Of a stretch of DNA of 64,000 nt, positions 45,655 to 57,451 are shown one piece after another. Source of the DNA: Rosa chinensis (lineage: Eukaryota > Streptophyta > Magnoliopsida > Rosales > Rosaceae); contig NC_037091.1 in assembly GCF_002994745.2 (NCBI RefSeq), positions 1,054,001-1,118,000 on the forward strand. Reading direction: 5' to 3'. The translations under genes and the position numbers were made by a program. The number at the start of each line of letters is the position of its first letter. The stretch's first letter is position 1. The notes below the pieces were generated by a model. The model saw only the letters and a list, made by a program, of their open reading frames with translations, was not told where the DNA came from and made no database searches.

Positions 45655-46089
45655 TCATCGAGGTTCCTGCTTGACTGGCCTCTTGTCAGGAAGAGTTGGT
45701 AGTTGATGACACACCAAATCTGGTGACAGGCCGGGCATGTCTTCATATTTCTCCGTGAAGCAATCTTTAAACTCTAATAGTAATTCAGTGAGCCTCTGTT
45801 TCTCGCTAGGCTCCAAGTAAGCGCTGATAGATACCTCCATAGGCTCATCCAGTGTGCCCAGATTAACCTTCTCAGTAGGGTCTCTAACTTTAGGAGGTGT
45901 ATCATCCAGCGCTGCCGGGGCAAGTTGAATGCTGACTTCATCTTCGTCCTCCGGGTCAGAAAATTCTTCATTGACGACCTCTAAGGTCGCGATGCGATCA
46001 TAAGCCTCTTTTTCCACCATGTATGATGACAGCCGTTCATGTATCGAGTGGAAGGCCTCTATCCCCTCCTCCGAGAGGTCGTAATCCAT
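45655..46089 (-). pseudogene. Tat polymerase N-terminal segment
   Basis: Acidic linker then LLLEFKDCFTEKYEDMPGL and HQLPTLPDKRPVKQEPR, the usual lead-in to gypsy reverse transcriptase. It ends at TGA 45655-45657 in the same frame as the following ATG, so this is a nonsense mutation, probably of an Arg CGA codon. Confidence 0.85.
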
Positions 46090-46096
46090 TAATCGG

Positions 46097-47395
46097 TTAA
46101 AGGTTTGGGCACAGCGTGCCAGGCCTTTCCAAGCCTTCTTTTGCGAGCGTGAGCCCCCACTGTGCCAATTCAGAGGCCGTCACCCCTGTGGGGCGGCCCT
46201 TATCATCGATGCCACTAACCTGCAATGGAGTGATAGGCTCCAAATAGTATCTGGCATCTACATAATTTGCGGAGACCGGAAAAGGACGGGGATCTGCTTT
46301 GACCACCTCCGCCGTATCTGTTTCCCTATTCCACATAACCAGTTCTTGATGAAGTGTCGAGGGTACACAGTAACTCCTGTGGACCCAATCTCTGCCCAAA
46401 ATGGCACTGTAGTCCGCATAGCAATCCGTCACGAAGAAGGCATAAACCCCCTCTGTTGGTCCGACCTTAATACGCAAGAACAATAATCCTAAGGTTTTTG
46501 TTACAATGCCCGCGAAATTTTTGAGTGCGAGAGACGTGGACTGGATTTTCTCCCGCTTGATCCCAAGCAAGTGCATGGTTCTAGTGGTGACGACATTAAC
46601 GGCCGCTCCGGTGTCAATCATAATTTTGCTAACTTTGATACCGCCGATGTCTGCCGTAATGTATAGCGGTCGCATGTGCTGGACCATAGCTGGCGTTGGC
46701 TTGGAGAAGTTCATGAGTGATCCCTTGTTCGGAACCTCTTCTAGTTCCTGCGAGACCCCGTCTTCTACAGGTGTCGCGGCTGCTGAAGTGACCTGCAATG
46801 GTTGTACACTCTCTTCTTCTGTCCCCACGCAATCCTGAGCAGCGACTGGCAATGCATATCTCGCGAGGAGTACATAAACCATGTTGCAAGAAACGTCAGC
46901 TGTCTCAGTCCCCTCCATGTCATCGTCCAACTCGAGCTTGGGCTCCTCGGCCGGGATATCAGTTTGGAATTGCTTAGCCAAACGATCTACCAACGACCCT
47001 TCCGTGAGGCCTTTTACCTCGCAATGTTTAAGCTCTTGTGACTCGAGTTCCTGCTCCACAACGACATGCTTAGGGTTTTCCGGTTCTGTGCGCTCCTCTG
47101 AGGCAGAGATGACCACGCTTTGGATTTTCTTGGGTCGCCACTGCAAGGTGCCACTAGTCCTATCCTTGCCCCCCAGCCTGTCAAAGACCGAAGTCTTGAC
47201 CACTGGCGCCTCATGGAAAACCCTGCGCCTAACATGAGGACGCCGAGTTGGAGAGTTCTCCATTCGAGTAAGAGATGGTGAGAGCTCCTTAGTAATCCTG
47301 CAAAACACACTGGGCTTTGAGGCCCATGTTAATGAATCTGTTTGTTTGTTAAAATTACGGGGAGGTCTCAATGGTTTAGCGGCCATCGCTTCCAT
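46097..47395 (-). pseudogene. Tat Gag-Pol linker and aspartic protease
   Basis: 432 codons. The protease has IMIDTGAAVNVVTTRTMHLLG (active-site Asp-Thr-Gly-Ala) and a later YSAILGRDWVH, the conserved Ile-Leu-Gly-Arg motif. The preceding 200 residues form a charged linker. It ends at TAA 46097-46099, and the polymerase segment resumes one frame over. Confidence 0.88.
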
Positions 47396-47515
47396 CTCTT
47401 TCTGGTATTGTTCGGGCGACTTGACTAGTTGGGAAGGCTTGATCAGGCCCTGATCTAAAGCCTCTAGAGCGCGCTTGGCTTCTCTAAACCTGCGTTACAG
47501 CTTCCTTTTCCTGGA

Positions 47516-48468
47516 CTAGCTAATCTCCACCGCGTTGCCCTTTTCCCTAGTGTACCATCTGCCCTCTTTGATAGGGTTAGCCGAAGCAGGTGGTATATAG
47601 GGCTTGGTCAGAATATCTTTGCAGTCGCTCCTGGTCTTTTCTTTTTTCGGATCGCCTGCGGCTGCTTTTAGCTTCATGAATAAGTTGGAATCTCTGGAGG
47701 ATGGTGGTGATTTCGTCTTTTCCCTTTCTCTTGGACTGGAAGGCTGATAGTTCCGCGACGACGAGGCCCACTTGATTGGTGGTAGGGAGCCAAAGTGAAA
47801 TGTCTGCTCGACTTCTTCATGCAGTATTTGGATACCGCATTCCTCTTTGCATCGCGAGCACAGAATCACGGGTGAGGCCTGGTTGGTTGACCCAATTCTA
47901 TCCTTGGCTGGCGCTTCATCCGCGATGGACCTATCACTCTGCTTGCTCAGAACCAGATCTAGAGTTGGTTTCCGTCGGTGCTGTTTGTTCCAATCCACAT
48001 TGACCATATTGATTCCAGTGTCAGGGAAGGGATCGACGTCAACTAGTGCCGCCGCTGTGACTGGAGCCTCTACCTGCAAACTACCGTTATTAAGCCATAC
48101 CTGAATTTGGTCTTTGAGCTTTACACAGTCCGCGGTATTGTGGTTCCAAAGATTATGGAACTTGCAGTACTTCTTTCTCTTCAACTGCTCTGGTCGCGGG
48201 AAAGGTCCAAAATCAGTCTTCACCATCTTCGCAGCAATCATCTCGTCGAGGATCTCGTGAGCTTTATTGGCATCATAAGTATATGTCGCGAACTCCGGTT
48301 TGGTGAAGGCCATCGATTTGAGCTTAACAGGCTCCTTGGAAATCTTCAACTGCTTCAAGGACGGGTTTTTCTTCCCAGTTAGCTCATAGGCTGCTATATC
48401 ATTATCCTCGTCCTCTTCATCGTCCTGGACCGCTTCTCCAGTGTTGTGATGGTAATAAGGGTCGTAAG
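47516..48468 (-). pseudogene. Tat Gag C-terminal part with zinc knuckle
   Basis: Open from the MITE border at 48468. It includes a Tat-type knuckle KKYCKFHNLWNHNTADC and a second Cys cluster CSRCKEECGIQI, with Lys/Ser-rich tails for nucleic-acid binding. Codons are continuous with the first Gag part if the MITE is disregarded. Confidence 0.82.
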
Positions 48469-48999
48469 TAGGCCTGTAAATGGACCGGGTTTGGATCGGA
48501 TCGACCTAAATCCAAATCCGTTTACTAAAAAAAAAAATTCGATCCAAACCCGCTCCGTTAACCCGGCGGATCATTGATACCTCGATCCAAATCCGTATCC
48601 GTCGGATTAACGGATACCCGATCCGTTTATAATTTCAAATATTTTTAAATTTTAAATAGTAATATTAAATTTATATCATGATACCTCATAAGATATTAAT
48701 AAAATATTAAAATAATATGATCTACATGAAGAGTATCACCAAAAGTAAAATTACATTATATTTTATATTTAAAAAAAATAATAATATATTAATAAAAAAT
48801 AATATTTTATTATTACTAAAACGGGTCGGATCATTAACGGATCGGATCAACCTAAATCCAAATCCGATCCGTTTATTAAACGGGTTAACGGATTCGGATC
48901 ATTAACGGATCAACGGATCAAAATGTTCGATCCAAACCCGTCCAATAGTCACGGATCTGGAGCGGATCTGGATCAAAATCCGGTCCATTTACAGGTCTA
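48469..48999. mobile_element. hAT-type MITE, 531 bp
   Basis: Terminal inverted repeats TAG(G/A)CCTGTAAATGGACCGG occur at both ends, with an 8-bp target duplication GTCGTAAG (48461-48468) / GTTGTAAG (49000-49007), one mismatch. The interior is AT-rich with many GGATC/GATCC and GGATCGGATC-type subterminal motifs. No ORF. It interrupts Gag of the Tat element. Confidence 0.9.
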
Positions 49000-49007
49000 G
49001 TTGTAAG

Positions 49008-50747
49008 TGGCCGACTGGTAGCTCAAGGCCGCTATCGTACGGTGCTTACCTGGCACGTACGTCCCTTTGGAATCATTCTTCCTCGCATCTGTTTCTCTGA
49101 GGAGATGTTCGAAACTGCCCACTTCCGTGATGAGTTCTCCCATCGAATGAATCATGCTGCCGTGTTGCTTCTTTCATTGTCGGGGCTCCAAACCTTTGAC
49201 CGCCAACTTGACTAATTCCTTCTCGGGTAGGATGACATTCAGTTTGGCTTTCTGGATTTGAAAGCGCTAAAGGTAAGCGACTGCCGATTCAGTAGGCTGT
49301 TGGGCCATCTGAGTGAGAGAGGCGAGGTCTACTTCAGGTTCAATAGTCCCAAATGTCTCACGGAAAAGTAGTTCCATTGCCGGCCAATCCGCCACTGTCC
49401 CTGGTCTGAGTTTAGAAAACCATCTGAGGCAACGCCCGTCAGAGAAGTGCCAAAGATCCTGCACTTGAGGACATCACCATTCTGGTATTGGCCACATTGT
49501 ACCCTAAACTTGGCCAGATGTGTTGCCGCATCTTCAGTGTCCTCCCTTGAAAAAGTAGAGAAAATAATGTTCTTATAACCTCGGGGGAAAGGTGCAAGCA
49601 TGATGTGTGGTGGGAAAGGTCCCTCATAAACTCCATCCGGCTGGGCTCTAGGGTTTGCCAATCTGATCATCTCCTCTACCTCATCACGTCTCACATAATC
49701 TGGGCCCGGAGGCGGATGAGGTGCCACCGCGGCTCGGTGAGTAGCTTGCCCAGGGGCTGCCTGGTTCACAATTGCTGATCCTTCCCCGACATGCACAACG
49801 CGGGTAGTAGCTTGTTGCTGGAGAGTTACTGCAGGCGTAACCTCTTCCTTCGACAGAGCTGTTATCTTGATCGGGGCACCAGTCTGGTCGAGCGCATAAT
49901 AACTTCCTAGCAGTTCTTGATATACCATCTCTGCCCCGTCACTGTCGTACTGGACGAAAGTCACGGGTTCTGACACAGTTCCTGCCCCCTTCGAGACTTG
50001 GTGATTCTTGGTGGCATGTCCGCTTGATGAAGCAGTCTTTTCTTTGCTGCCACTAATAACCAAGGCTTGTTCTTTGTTCTTGGACGGAGCAGTAGCAACG
50101 GTAGCTGAGGAAGAAACAGCATTTTGGTTAGTCTTCTCACGCTGATTTGGCGGCACGTACTTGCCTGAACCGGATGGCTGGCCAAGAGAGCCAAGGATAG
50201 CGTTAGGATCCCCTAAGGCTTTGTTCAGTACATCTCTCGCTTGGTTCAATTCTGCTCTCTGCATGGCCACCTCAGTTGCCAGGTTGGCCCCGTCCTTGCG
50301 AAGATCCGCTATATTCGATGCGATCTGCTTGGAGTGATCCGCTATAGCGTCCAAAATTGCCTTATGACGCTGATCCTGCCCACTAGCGATACCTGCAGCG
50401 TGTGCCTTCACAGCACTTTCTGATTGTGCGATTTGCTGTCGGGTACTCTCTGTATGTAGAGTCATCCGCTGCTGGAGTTCGCGGAGAAGCTTCTCCGATT
50501 TTGCGGTTTCTCTGGCAAAATCAGCGTCCATGTTCTTGCGATGGTTCTCGATATTCTCCATGATGATAGCAAACTGGACCTCAGCGGTCGCTCCCTCCGG
50601 GATAGGCTTCGGAACAAAAGCCTCATCTTCTCCACTTTCCACTGCAGTGTTGACAGTGGAGGGGATAACAGGCTCGCTGGCCTGATTAATATTGACGCTC
50701 TGACCCTCAGTAGCGGTCGAGCGATTCTCATCTTGTCCAGTTGACAT
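49008..50747 (-). pseudogene. Tat Gag N-terminal part
   Basis: Starts MSTGQDENRSTATEGQ at 50747. Residues about 80-200 form a long coiled coil, followed by a Ser/Pro linker and the capsid region (MLAPFPRGYKNIIF, DGRCLRWFSKLRPGTVADW, LLFRETFG). A frameshift near 49450 and a stop near 49265 break it, and it is cut by the MITE at 49007. Gag assembles the cytoplasmic virus-like particle. Confidence 0.88.
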
Positions 50748-50932
50748 ACCGAGTGATTAGGCCTGATGAGAAAATCGTTGCGTCACTTGTTCCTCAGAAA
50801 GACCACGACAGTCCGCGTGAGAATGCGGTCTGTAACTGGAGGTCTTATGTTTTGAGCAGTTAGCGTAGCCTTTTTGATAAGGGTTATCGCTAGACTTCCC
50901 AATGGTTGCGTTCGCAAAGAAACACTATTGAG

Positions 50933-50953
50933 GTCCCACTGGGCGTGCCAAAA
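50933..50953 (-). other. Tat primer-binding site
   Basis: Minus strand TTTTGGCACGCCCAGTGGGA starts directly after the 5' LTR. The complementary tRNA was not identified. It is nearly the same as the site at 26565-26585. Confidence 0.75.
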
Positions 50954-51768
50954 TGTTTGGCTCCAAAACCAGCTGGTGTGCAAACAGTCTCTTTTGAGCA
51001 TGTGATTGCGCAGGCGTGCCAGCACTGCGGGGTGCAGTCGTTGGGGTAGTCCCGTGACCTGACTTCTTCTTCAAGCGCTGTGGACGAGGAGACCACCAAC
51101 CTCGTCGCAGGGTTCTTCTCTTGCCTTTCGGGAAAGGACTTTTGCCTTACGGATAAGGACTTTGGTTGTGATCTCTTCGCGTTCACCGTATCGATACTCA
51201 ACGTTGTAGGTTGAGCAGAGCAATCACTGGGAAGTTGTGAGAAAGCACGGGTTTTGCTAAAGCGTGACTTTAGCTTCGCTGGGTGAGAGGGCGTTACCCT
51301 TGCTTCGCTGGGTGTATTGGTGGCAGTAGTACTGGCAGTCGGCTCACGAGGAGACTGGGACTGGAAGTACGGTCGCCAGGTTGATCTGGTGAGGCTGACA
51401 GTCGGCTCGTGAGGAGACTAGGACTGACTGGCGGTCACCGGGTTTCAACGTGGTTGAAGGTTTGCTCCGGGGAGGCTTTGTAATCGCTAGGATTGATTGA
51501 TTCGAGAGAGGTGTCCTTGATTTCGCAACTTAACCCTGTATTTATACCCTAGGGTTTCGACTGCTCCTTGCCTTAGAAGGATTCTTAATTGAAGTTTCCT
51601 GTTTAATCTCTACTACTCGATTTCAACAAGGTTTCGTGTCCTTATGAAACACGGAATGGGCGAAGCTATAACCCAAACTCGAGTGGTTCTATTTTTGGGC
51701 TGCAGGTATCGGCCCGCTGGCTCGAACCCACTAAAGGATTTTGCCAAAATTGCTTTTGGGCTCAAAAT
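50954..51768 (-). repeat. Tat 5' LTR
   Basis: About 815 bp, pair of 36770-37584; last bases at the right edge read CTCAAAATA instead of CTCAAACA, so the exact border is uncertain by a few bases. Confidence 0.9.
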
Positions 51769-52093
51769 ATGATTCCAGTTTTATTCCATTTCAAAATTAG
51801 CTAAAGATAATTTTAATTATCTTTAAAAAAAAATACAACCAAAATTTTTTTTTTCAATTACTATAAGTCAATTGACTTTAAAAAATAAGCGCGCGTGCAC
51901 ACACACACACGTTATATATATATATATATATTTATATATAACATATCTAAAATGTTAAAATATATTTTTAGGCTATAATTTAGCCTTGACGGGTTGGAGA
52001 CGGTTGTTGTCAGATCAATGAATAGTACAAAATTCAAGGCTATTTTTGGCCCTTTGGGTTGGAGATGGCCTGGGTGAAGACATGTGTGGTGTT
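51769..52093. other. AT-rich spacer with microsatellites
   Basis: (CA)n at about 51898-51910 and (TA)n at about 51913-51940. No gene. It is not the continuation of the LTR copy cut at 36769. Confidence 0.7.
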
Positions 52094-52098
52094 TATAA

Positions 52099-52219
52099 TG
52101 ATAAAGTAATCTGGGGTTCACATCCAAAACCAATTAGCAATGAATGGAGTGATCCAAATCCTTATAAACTCATAGGCAATATCTCATTTTTCCCATGTGA
52201 GATGTATATATTCTCAACA
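52099..52219 (-). repeat. TRIM LTR (3')
   Basis: 121 bp; about 90 % identical by eye to 52330-52449. Confidence 0.92.
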
Positions 52220-52318
52220 CGCCCCCACACGTGACGAATTTTCAAGCCATACACGTAGACAACTTTTGGGTGACGTGGAGCCCGTATGGTCGTTAGGCAT
52301 GCACACGTGGGTAACCCG

Positions 52319-52329
52319 CTCTGATACCA
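52319..52329 (-). other. TRIM primer-binding site
   Basis: Minus strand TGGTATCAGAG directly abuts the 5' LTR at 52330. Confidence 0.88.
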
Positions 52330-52449
52330 TGATAAAGTAATTTGGGGTTCACATCCAAAACCAATTGGTAATGAATGGAGTGGCCCAAACCCTTATAAAC
52401 TCATAGACAATGTCCAATTTTTCCATGTGAGATGTATATATTCTCAACA
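52330..52449 (-). repeat. TRIM LTR (5')
   Basis: 120 bp pair of 52099-52219. Confidence 0.92.
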
Positions 52450-52454
52450 TATAA

Positions 52455-54483
52455 TTTGATATATAAGGAGATGAGTGCCAGGTATACAAGCTTAGCTTTA
52501 TTCATGTCTCTTTGTTCTGCCTCTCAGAGAAGTCATGTGCAGATTGGATATCGGTGCCCAGAATTCCTTGTTTTTTTTTTTTGGCTTGCCTGTGTCAGCG
52601 ATACCAAGAGAGCTTGAGAGACTGCCATAACGAGTTGTAGTGGTGGCAGGACCGAGATCACTCCAACTCGGTTGCAGACTCTGGGTGTCCTTTGTTTGGG
52701 TGCCACGATCACTTCCGTCTTCTTTTTTTGGATGCCGAGATCATACTAGTATATCGAGATGGGAGGGAGATGCCGAGAGAGGAGTAAAGATAGTTGTTTC
52801 AAGATGCTGAGAGAGGAGTGATACCGAGAAGGTATCAGTTTGCAAAGGGTTTAGGCTCACTGAGAATCTCAGCATCAGTTTCCAATTTCCACATTCTTGA
52901 ATGCATAAGAAACATGAGCAAAGCCACAACTCTCGAATCCTTCGGAAGCATCCCTCAAATTCGAGAGCTACAAAAGCCACGAGTAATAAAAAGAACAGAA
53001 ACCATCGAGACTGAGCTGTTGCTCAAGCAAATCATTGACAACTCTACTCTTTTTTCTTTTTTTTTTGAATCGGTACTTTGTCAAGAGAATCCAATACGAA
53101 TCGAGGCACCAAGAGTGTTGCAATACCGAGAGCTGGAATAGTGGAGAGAAGGATGCAATATCGAGAGGAGGTTGCCTATATCGAGAGGAAATTGCCGACA
53201 CCTAGAGATGTCGGAGTTACCCAAAGATTGAAGGCATAAATCAGGAGACTCTCAGAATCCATTTGAGCCATGAAGTGAATGTCGGAATCCATGTGAGCCA
53301 TGGAGTAGCAGCGGTTTATTAGCAGTAGCAGAAAACTGGTGGTACAGGTCAACAGAGGAGGCAAGAGCCGGCGGTGCTGGTTTTGAAGAGGTCTGGCTGG
53401 TTCAGCTCCGGCGGTTGCTCGGCGACCAGAGGCCTGAGGCGTTTGTTAGGCTCGAATGAGGATAATTTCAGAGGCTTTTGCTCCCAGCTAGAGAGAGAAT
53501 CTGGTTCTGGTTTCTCTCTCTGTCATATCTCTCTCCTCTGAACTCATGACTGCTTGAGCTTAAAAAGGTAGAGGTGGAATGATGGTACGACTACGAGTTG
53601 TTATAAGGGCAAGTAAAGGCCGGTGAGCTGCTTGTACGGGGCTGATTGGCGTCGAAGAAGATGTGAGGTGGGAGGAAAGGCTCTGGGTGCCCAGAGTAAA
53701 TCTGGGTATCTATGGAACCGGCGCGTGAGCTCGTTTCTGGGGTCGCCGGACGACATGATACTTGGGTTCGAGTAGCTGGAGACAAGTGAGCGTGGTGACG
53801 GTGGAGGTGAGTTGCATCGTGCTGCAAGGGACCAGCCATGGATGAGAGAGAAAATTTCAGATCTACTTTCTCTCTCCTCAAAGCTCTCTGAACAGAAACC
53901 CAAAAAGCTAAAAGAAGATTGATTCAGTGAAGGAGGTGAAAATCAAGAGAAATATGTGAAGAAGATGAACTCTTGATGTGTGCATAGAAAGATCTGAGAG
54001 GAGAGAGAACATTTGTTGCTCGGAAAAAGAAAAAAATTCCAGGGAGATGATGCTTGTGGCAAGCTTGTGGCACCACCGGAGGGCTCCTTTTAGAACCAAA
54101 TGTTTCTGTGGTAGAAACGGAGTTGTCGTGAGAGCTTCCATCTTCGATATCTGTACTTGTCAACCATGAACAAAGGTCAGAGGGAAGATCAGGCTAGCCG
54201 GCCTTAGACCCTCCGATGCCTAAGTTAGATACATGTAAGAATGTAGACTAGGTAGAAGTAAATGGAGAGTGGTAGTTTACCTTGAATGTATGGAGAGACA
54301 TGTATTTATAGTGTTGGAATGAGCTTGTCACCCCTTTGTTTCCAATGTGGGACTAGTTGTGGTCCAACCGATACCACTGGTGTATGGTATCAGCATCGAG
54401 TCAAGGAGTTATCGGCATCATTTCATGTGGCTAGTGAGTCTTGTGCTTCTGATATTTGTGCCTAGACGGTATATATACCAACA
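52455..54483 (-). mobile_element. probable degraded LTR element, minus strand
   Basis: Read on the minus strand from 54483 it starts TGTTGGTATATATACC, has a TATAAATA box (plus 54303-54310), and then TAACTTAGGCATCGGAGGGTC...CCCTCTGAC (54190-54227), an LTR R/U5-like signature that also occurs in the LTR at 55462-55979. The rest carries GCCGAGA/ACCGAGAG-type repeats (52680-53210), with no recognisable Gag or Pol. Short minus-strand ORFs between 53591 and 54163 are not conserved-looking. The second LTR was not found. Confidence 0.35.
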
Positions 54484-55163
54484 GGCCTTCTACCCCTATT
54501 TCCTAAAAAACAAAAAGAGTTAACTTGATTAAAGTCCAAAATCTAGAACCTATATTAATTGCAGTCCAGATGAAGTTTTTTTTATTATTCATGGTCCTAT
54601 GACAAAGCTGCCATATTGGATTTATTTCATTTTCTATCTTGTTGATTCAACAGCTAAATTTTTCATTCCTTATATCCCTTATTTAATATCTTCTGCACAA
54701 AAAATAGTAAAAATCAATATATTAACTGTAAGCCTAAATTATTGTAATATGTTTTGATGTAATATCAGCAAATTTAATGTGTTGATATTAATTTATATTA
54801 TTAGTTTCTTGATTGAATTCAAAAGAAAAATCTATATATAATAAGACATTATTCTTCCTTGATCTTGCGTAATACATATTGCCTCATTCTCCTTCTTCTT
54901 CTTCTTCTTCTTCTTCTTCTCATATCCTATATCAATATTGTCTCATCTTTCTTATCACCATCACTTTTCTTATCATCACCATTGAGGTAAATATTATTAT
55001 TCTATATGTGTGTGTGTACTGAAAATTGTTGACTTAATTTGTCTTCATTACTCTCTTACATGAACCGTTTCTCTCTTATCAATGGATTGATGATTTGTTA
55101 TCGTGTAAATATAATTTTTGTTTATGTATCTGCATATGAGGTATAGTACGTGGTTAAATTTTA
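54484..55163. other. AT-rich intergenic stretch
   Basis: No gene. Contains the (CTT)n tract at 54892-54920 and, at about 54515-54575, a segment weakly similar to the reverse complement of 61840-61905. Confidence 0.5.
54892..54920. repeat. (CTT)n microsatellite
   Basis: About nine to ten CTT units. Confidence 0.95.
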
Positions 55164-55461
55164 TGACAGGACGACCCGCTCCAGATTTCATCCTGAAATC
55201 CGAAGTGGCCCTACGGGGTCCATATTAGAAGAAATTATACTAAAATTTGGTGGAACTTCCCCTAAAAATTGAGTACCCAAAATTCTTGTAGAAAGACAAT
55301 ACACTTCTAAAACAATCTACCCTTATTCTTTTGGAGCCACCCTGCTCTCTAAATCACAACATCTCCCATTTTACAAACAATTCTCAATAAAGAGTATTAA
55401 TCACATGGATTATCAGAGCAATCTAATGTATAAGGTATACCAGAAGATGGAATAGAGAGAT

Positions 55462-55979
55462 TGTACTAACTTGAGCATTTGTCAAAGCATAATTAGCTAT
55501 AATGAGCCATGCTCATTCTACAGCTAGCTGTACCAGCTACCGCCAACTGTGTGACCTACGGAAGCACAGCTAAGCAAGATACAGCTTGAGCCCCGGCTCA
55601 CCCCCAGATCACCTCTGACGTGCCGCCACGCACCGCGACAAAACAACATCAGAAGCTCCACAAACTGGGAATATCAAGCATATCAATCCCACATCGAAAG
55701 CAAGGAAGAGGTCAGCCTCTTCCCCACCTATAAAAGGTTCACTCATCTCTCCTTATTAATTACTCATTTACTACTTACCTACTGTTATTCTGTCAACATA
55801 AATAAATTGACTAACTTAGGCATCGGAGAAGAGAAGACCGCCTAACGCGGTCTCCCTCTGATGCCGTTTGTATTTCACTTGACAGGTAGCGGAAGTATCG
55901 ATTACATCACAAGTAGCGGTCCACCCATTGGACCAACGTTAACCAAGGTTTAGCCACCGCTAAATCTTAAACATTAACA
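55462..55979 (+). repeat. nested solo LTR, 518 bp
   Basis: Sequence absent from the related copy at 36490-36590, starting TGTACTAAC and ending ATTAACA. Flanks GAGAT / GATAT are an imperfect target duplication. Contains TATAAAAGG at 55729-55737 and the TAACTTAGGCATCGGAG...CCCTCTGATG signature at 55812-55865, which occurs in plant gypsy LTRs. Confidence 0.55.
55729..55737 (+). promoter_or_regulatory. TATA box in nested LTR
   Basis: TATAAAAGG, about 85 bp upstream of the conserved CTTAGGCATCGGAG signature. Confidence 0.5.
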
Positions 55980-56369
55980 GATATAAAGGATCGATACATT
56001 CTACAATGCTGAAGCTATGTCAGCTATGCCTCAACTCTATGTACACCCGACCTCAATCTAATCTAGCTTGCAAACTAGGCATTTGAAACCGAAGGGCCCA
56101 TGGGAAAAGCATTTAAAAACCTTTAGAGTGAGTGGACGGAAAAATAAGTAATTTCAAATGAACAAGTGAAACTTAATTTTTTCCAAATTTATTCTCTTAA
56201 AAACCAAGCATGCAGTAAATTCTCGAAAATACTCTTAATCCACCTCTTTACCGAAATCTCAAACTAGAATCAAATCCTCTGTAAATCATTCCAAAATCCT
56301 TTCAAAACCCCACACAAAGAAACATCTCAAAATCTCTTTAAAATATCATAAATCTCGTTAAAATACTCA

Positions 56370-56640
56370 TATCTTAAAAACAGGCGATGACTAGAGGGAA
56401 CTACTGACTAGTCATCTCATGCCACCTGGAGGAGACTGCTGACCAGACAAGGAGATAATGGTACATTAGAGGGGATTGCCGACTAACCATAGATAGTTAG
56501 AGATGACTGCCGACTAACTATATCATGACACCTGGAGGGAACTGTCGACCAGATGACGCATCAAAGGGGACTGCCGACCAGATGACGCATCAGAGATGAC
56601 TGCTGACCGAAATATTGTCTGGAGGGGACTGCCGACCAGG
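56370..56640. repeat. minisatellite GGAGGGGACTGCCGACCAG
   Basis: About seven imperfect units of 30-45 bp with the core GA(G/T)GGGACTGC(C/T)GACCA(G/A). Internal to the solo LTR. A looser counterpart lies at 35830-35950 in the other copy. Confidence 0.75.
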
Positions 56641-57178
56641 TAATGCATACATACGCTGACTTGTTTACCTCCTCAATACATTGGAATCAATCTCTTTAAA
56701 ATAATTGCTTTGGGAAAAAACCCGAGAGGAGGACAAGGCGCTTCTAAAGAAGCCGATTTCACTGCCAGAGTTGGCTGGAATCAGAGCTGGCGAGGCCGGG
56801 AAGCCCGACACCGATCTACTCTCTCTCTCTCTCTCTCTCTCTTCGATTTCCAGAAATGAAAATCCCAAAATGGCAAGTTTCCCCTTTCGGAAACATCCAC
56901 TTATATCTAAATGAGCCCTAAAATTACAAAATTGCCACTACTTTTCAACCTTTATAACTTCTTCGCTACAACTTCAATTTTAGTATGCCATGTGTCTCTG
57001 AACTCGGTTTAATGTCCTCTACAACTTTCATGATGGAAATTTTCTCAGAAACTAACCCGACCAAAAATTCAACTTTTCGGGTCCCTTAAAAGATTAAAAC
57101 GGAGTCAAAAGTAAAAGTAAATGTCGTTAACCGTTTGAAAGACTAGTAAACCGGTAAATTTAGGTTCGGGACGTAACA

Positions 57179-57451
57179 CTTTACCTTTGTTTTAGACATA
57201 TATGGTGAAAAACTTACCTCTTTATGAGGTGAAAATAATTATACCTCTATATGAGGTTAAAAATTCTAGTTTGGATATTATTTTTTATGTTGATTTCGTG
57301 TTCTATAATTATATGTACCTTATAATTAGGTTGATTTAATGTTCTTCACTTTCTCTCTTTTGGTTAGGTTTATATTACTATATTTTCTCTTTGCGAGGTG
57401 AAAATATATGCATTTTTTTGGTGAAATTGATTTCAAGTTCTTTAATTATAC
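57179..57451. other. AT-rich spacer, LINE target
   Basis: Loose repeats of (T)ATGAGGT(G/T)AAAA. Ends with GTTCTTTAATTATAC (57437-57451), the left copy of the LINE target duplication. Confidence 0.7.

Larger units (their letters stand above)
36770..51768 (-). mobile_element. Ty3/gypsy Tat-lineage retrotransposon, 15 kb
   Basis: Two 0.8-kb LTRs bracket minus-strand gag (49008-50747 and 47516-48468), protease, reverse transcriptase, RNase H followed by a second RNase H, and integrase. A plus-strand antisense gene lies between integrase and the 3' LTR. Dual RNase H and an extra ORF before the 3' LTR are Tat hallmarks. Pol is broken by one nonsense codon and frameshifts, and a MITE interrupts gag. 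LTRs look about 98 % identical by eye. No target duplication is seen: the left flank ends CACGC, the right flank starts TGATT, and the right LTR edge is slightly eroded. Confidence 0.92.
52099..52449 (-). mobile_element. TRIM, complete, 351 bp
   Basis: Direct 120-121 bp LTRs (52099-52219, 52330-52449) with plus-strand termini TGATAAAG...CTCAACA flank a 110-bp core. A perfect 5-bp target duplication TATAA (52094-52098 and 52450-52454) brackets it. On the minus strand a tRNA-iMet primer site abuts the right LTR and a GGGGGCG tract abuts the left one. It has no coding capacity, the definition of a terminal-repeat retrotransposon in miniature. Confidence 0.93.
55164..57178 (-). mobile_element. 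solo LTR of the TGTTACGTCCCGAACC family
   Basis: Minus strand begins TGTTACGTCCCGAACC (57178) and ends GGGTCGTCCTGTCA (55164). Flanks TTTTA / CTTTA are a plausible 5-bp target duplication with one mismatch. Net length is about 1.5 kb without the nested LTR. It includes a tandem GGAGGGGACTGCCGACCAG array and a short (CT)n at 56822-56841. No coding domains. Same family as 34022-36769. Confidence 0.65.
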
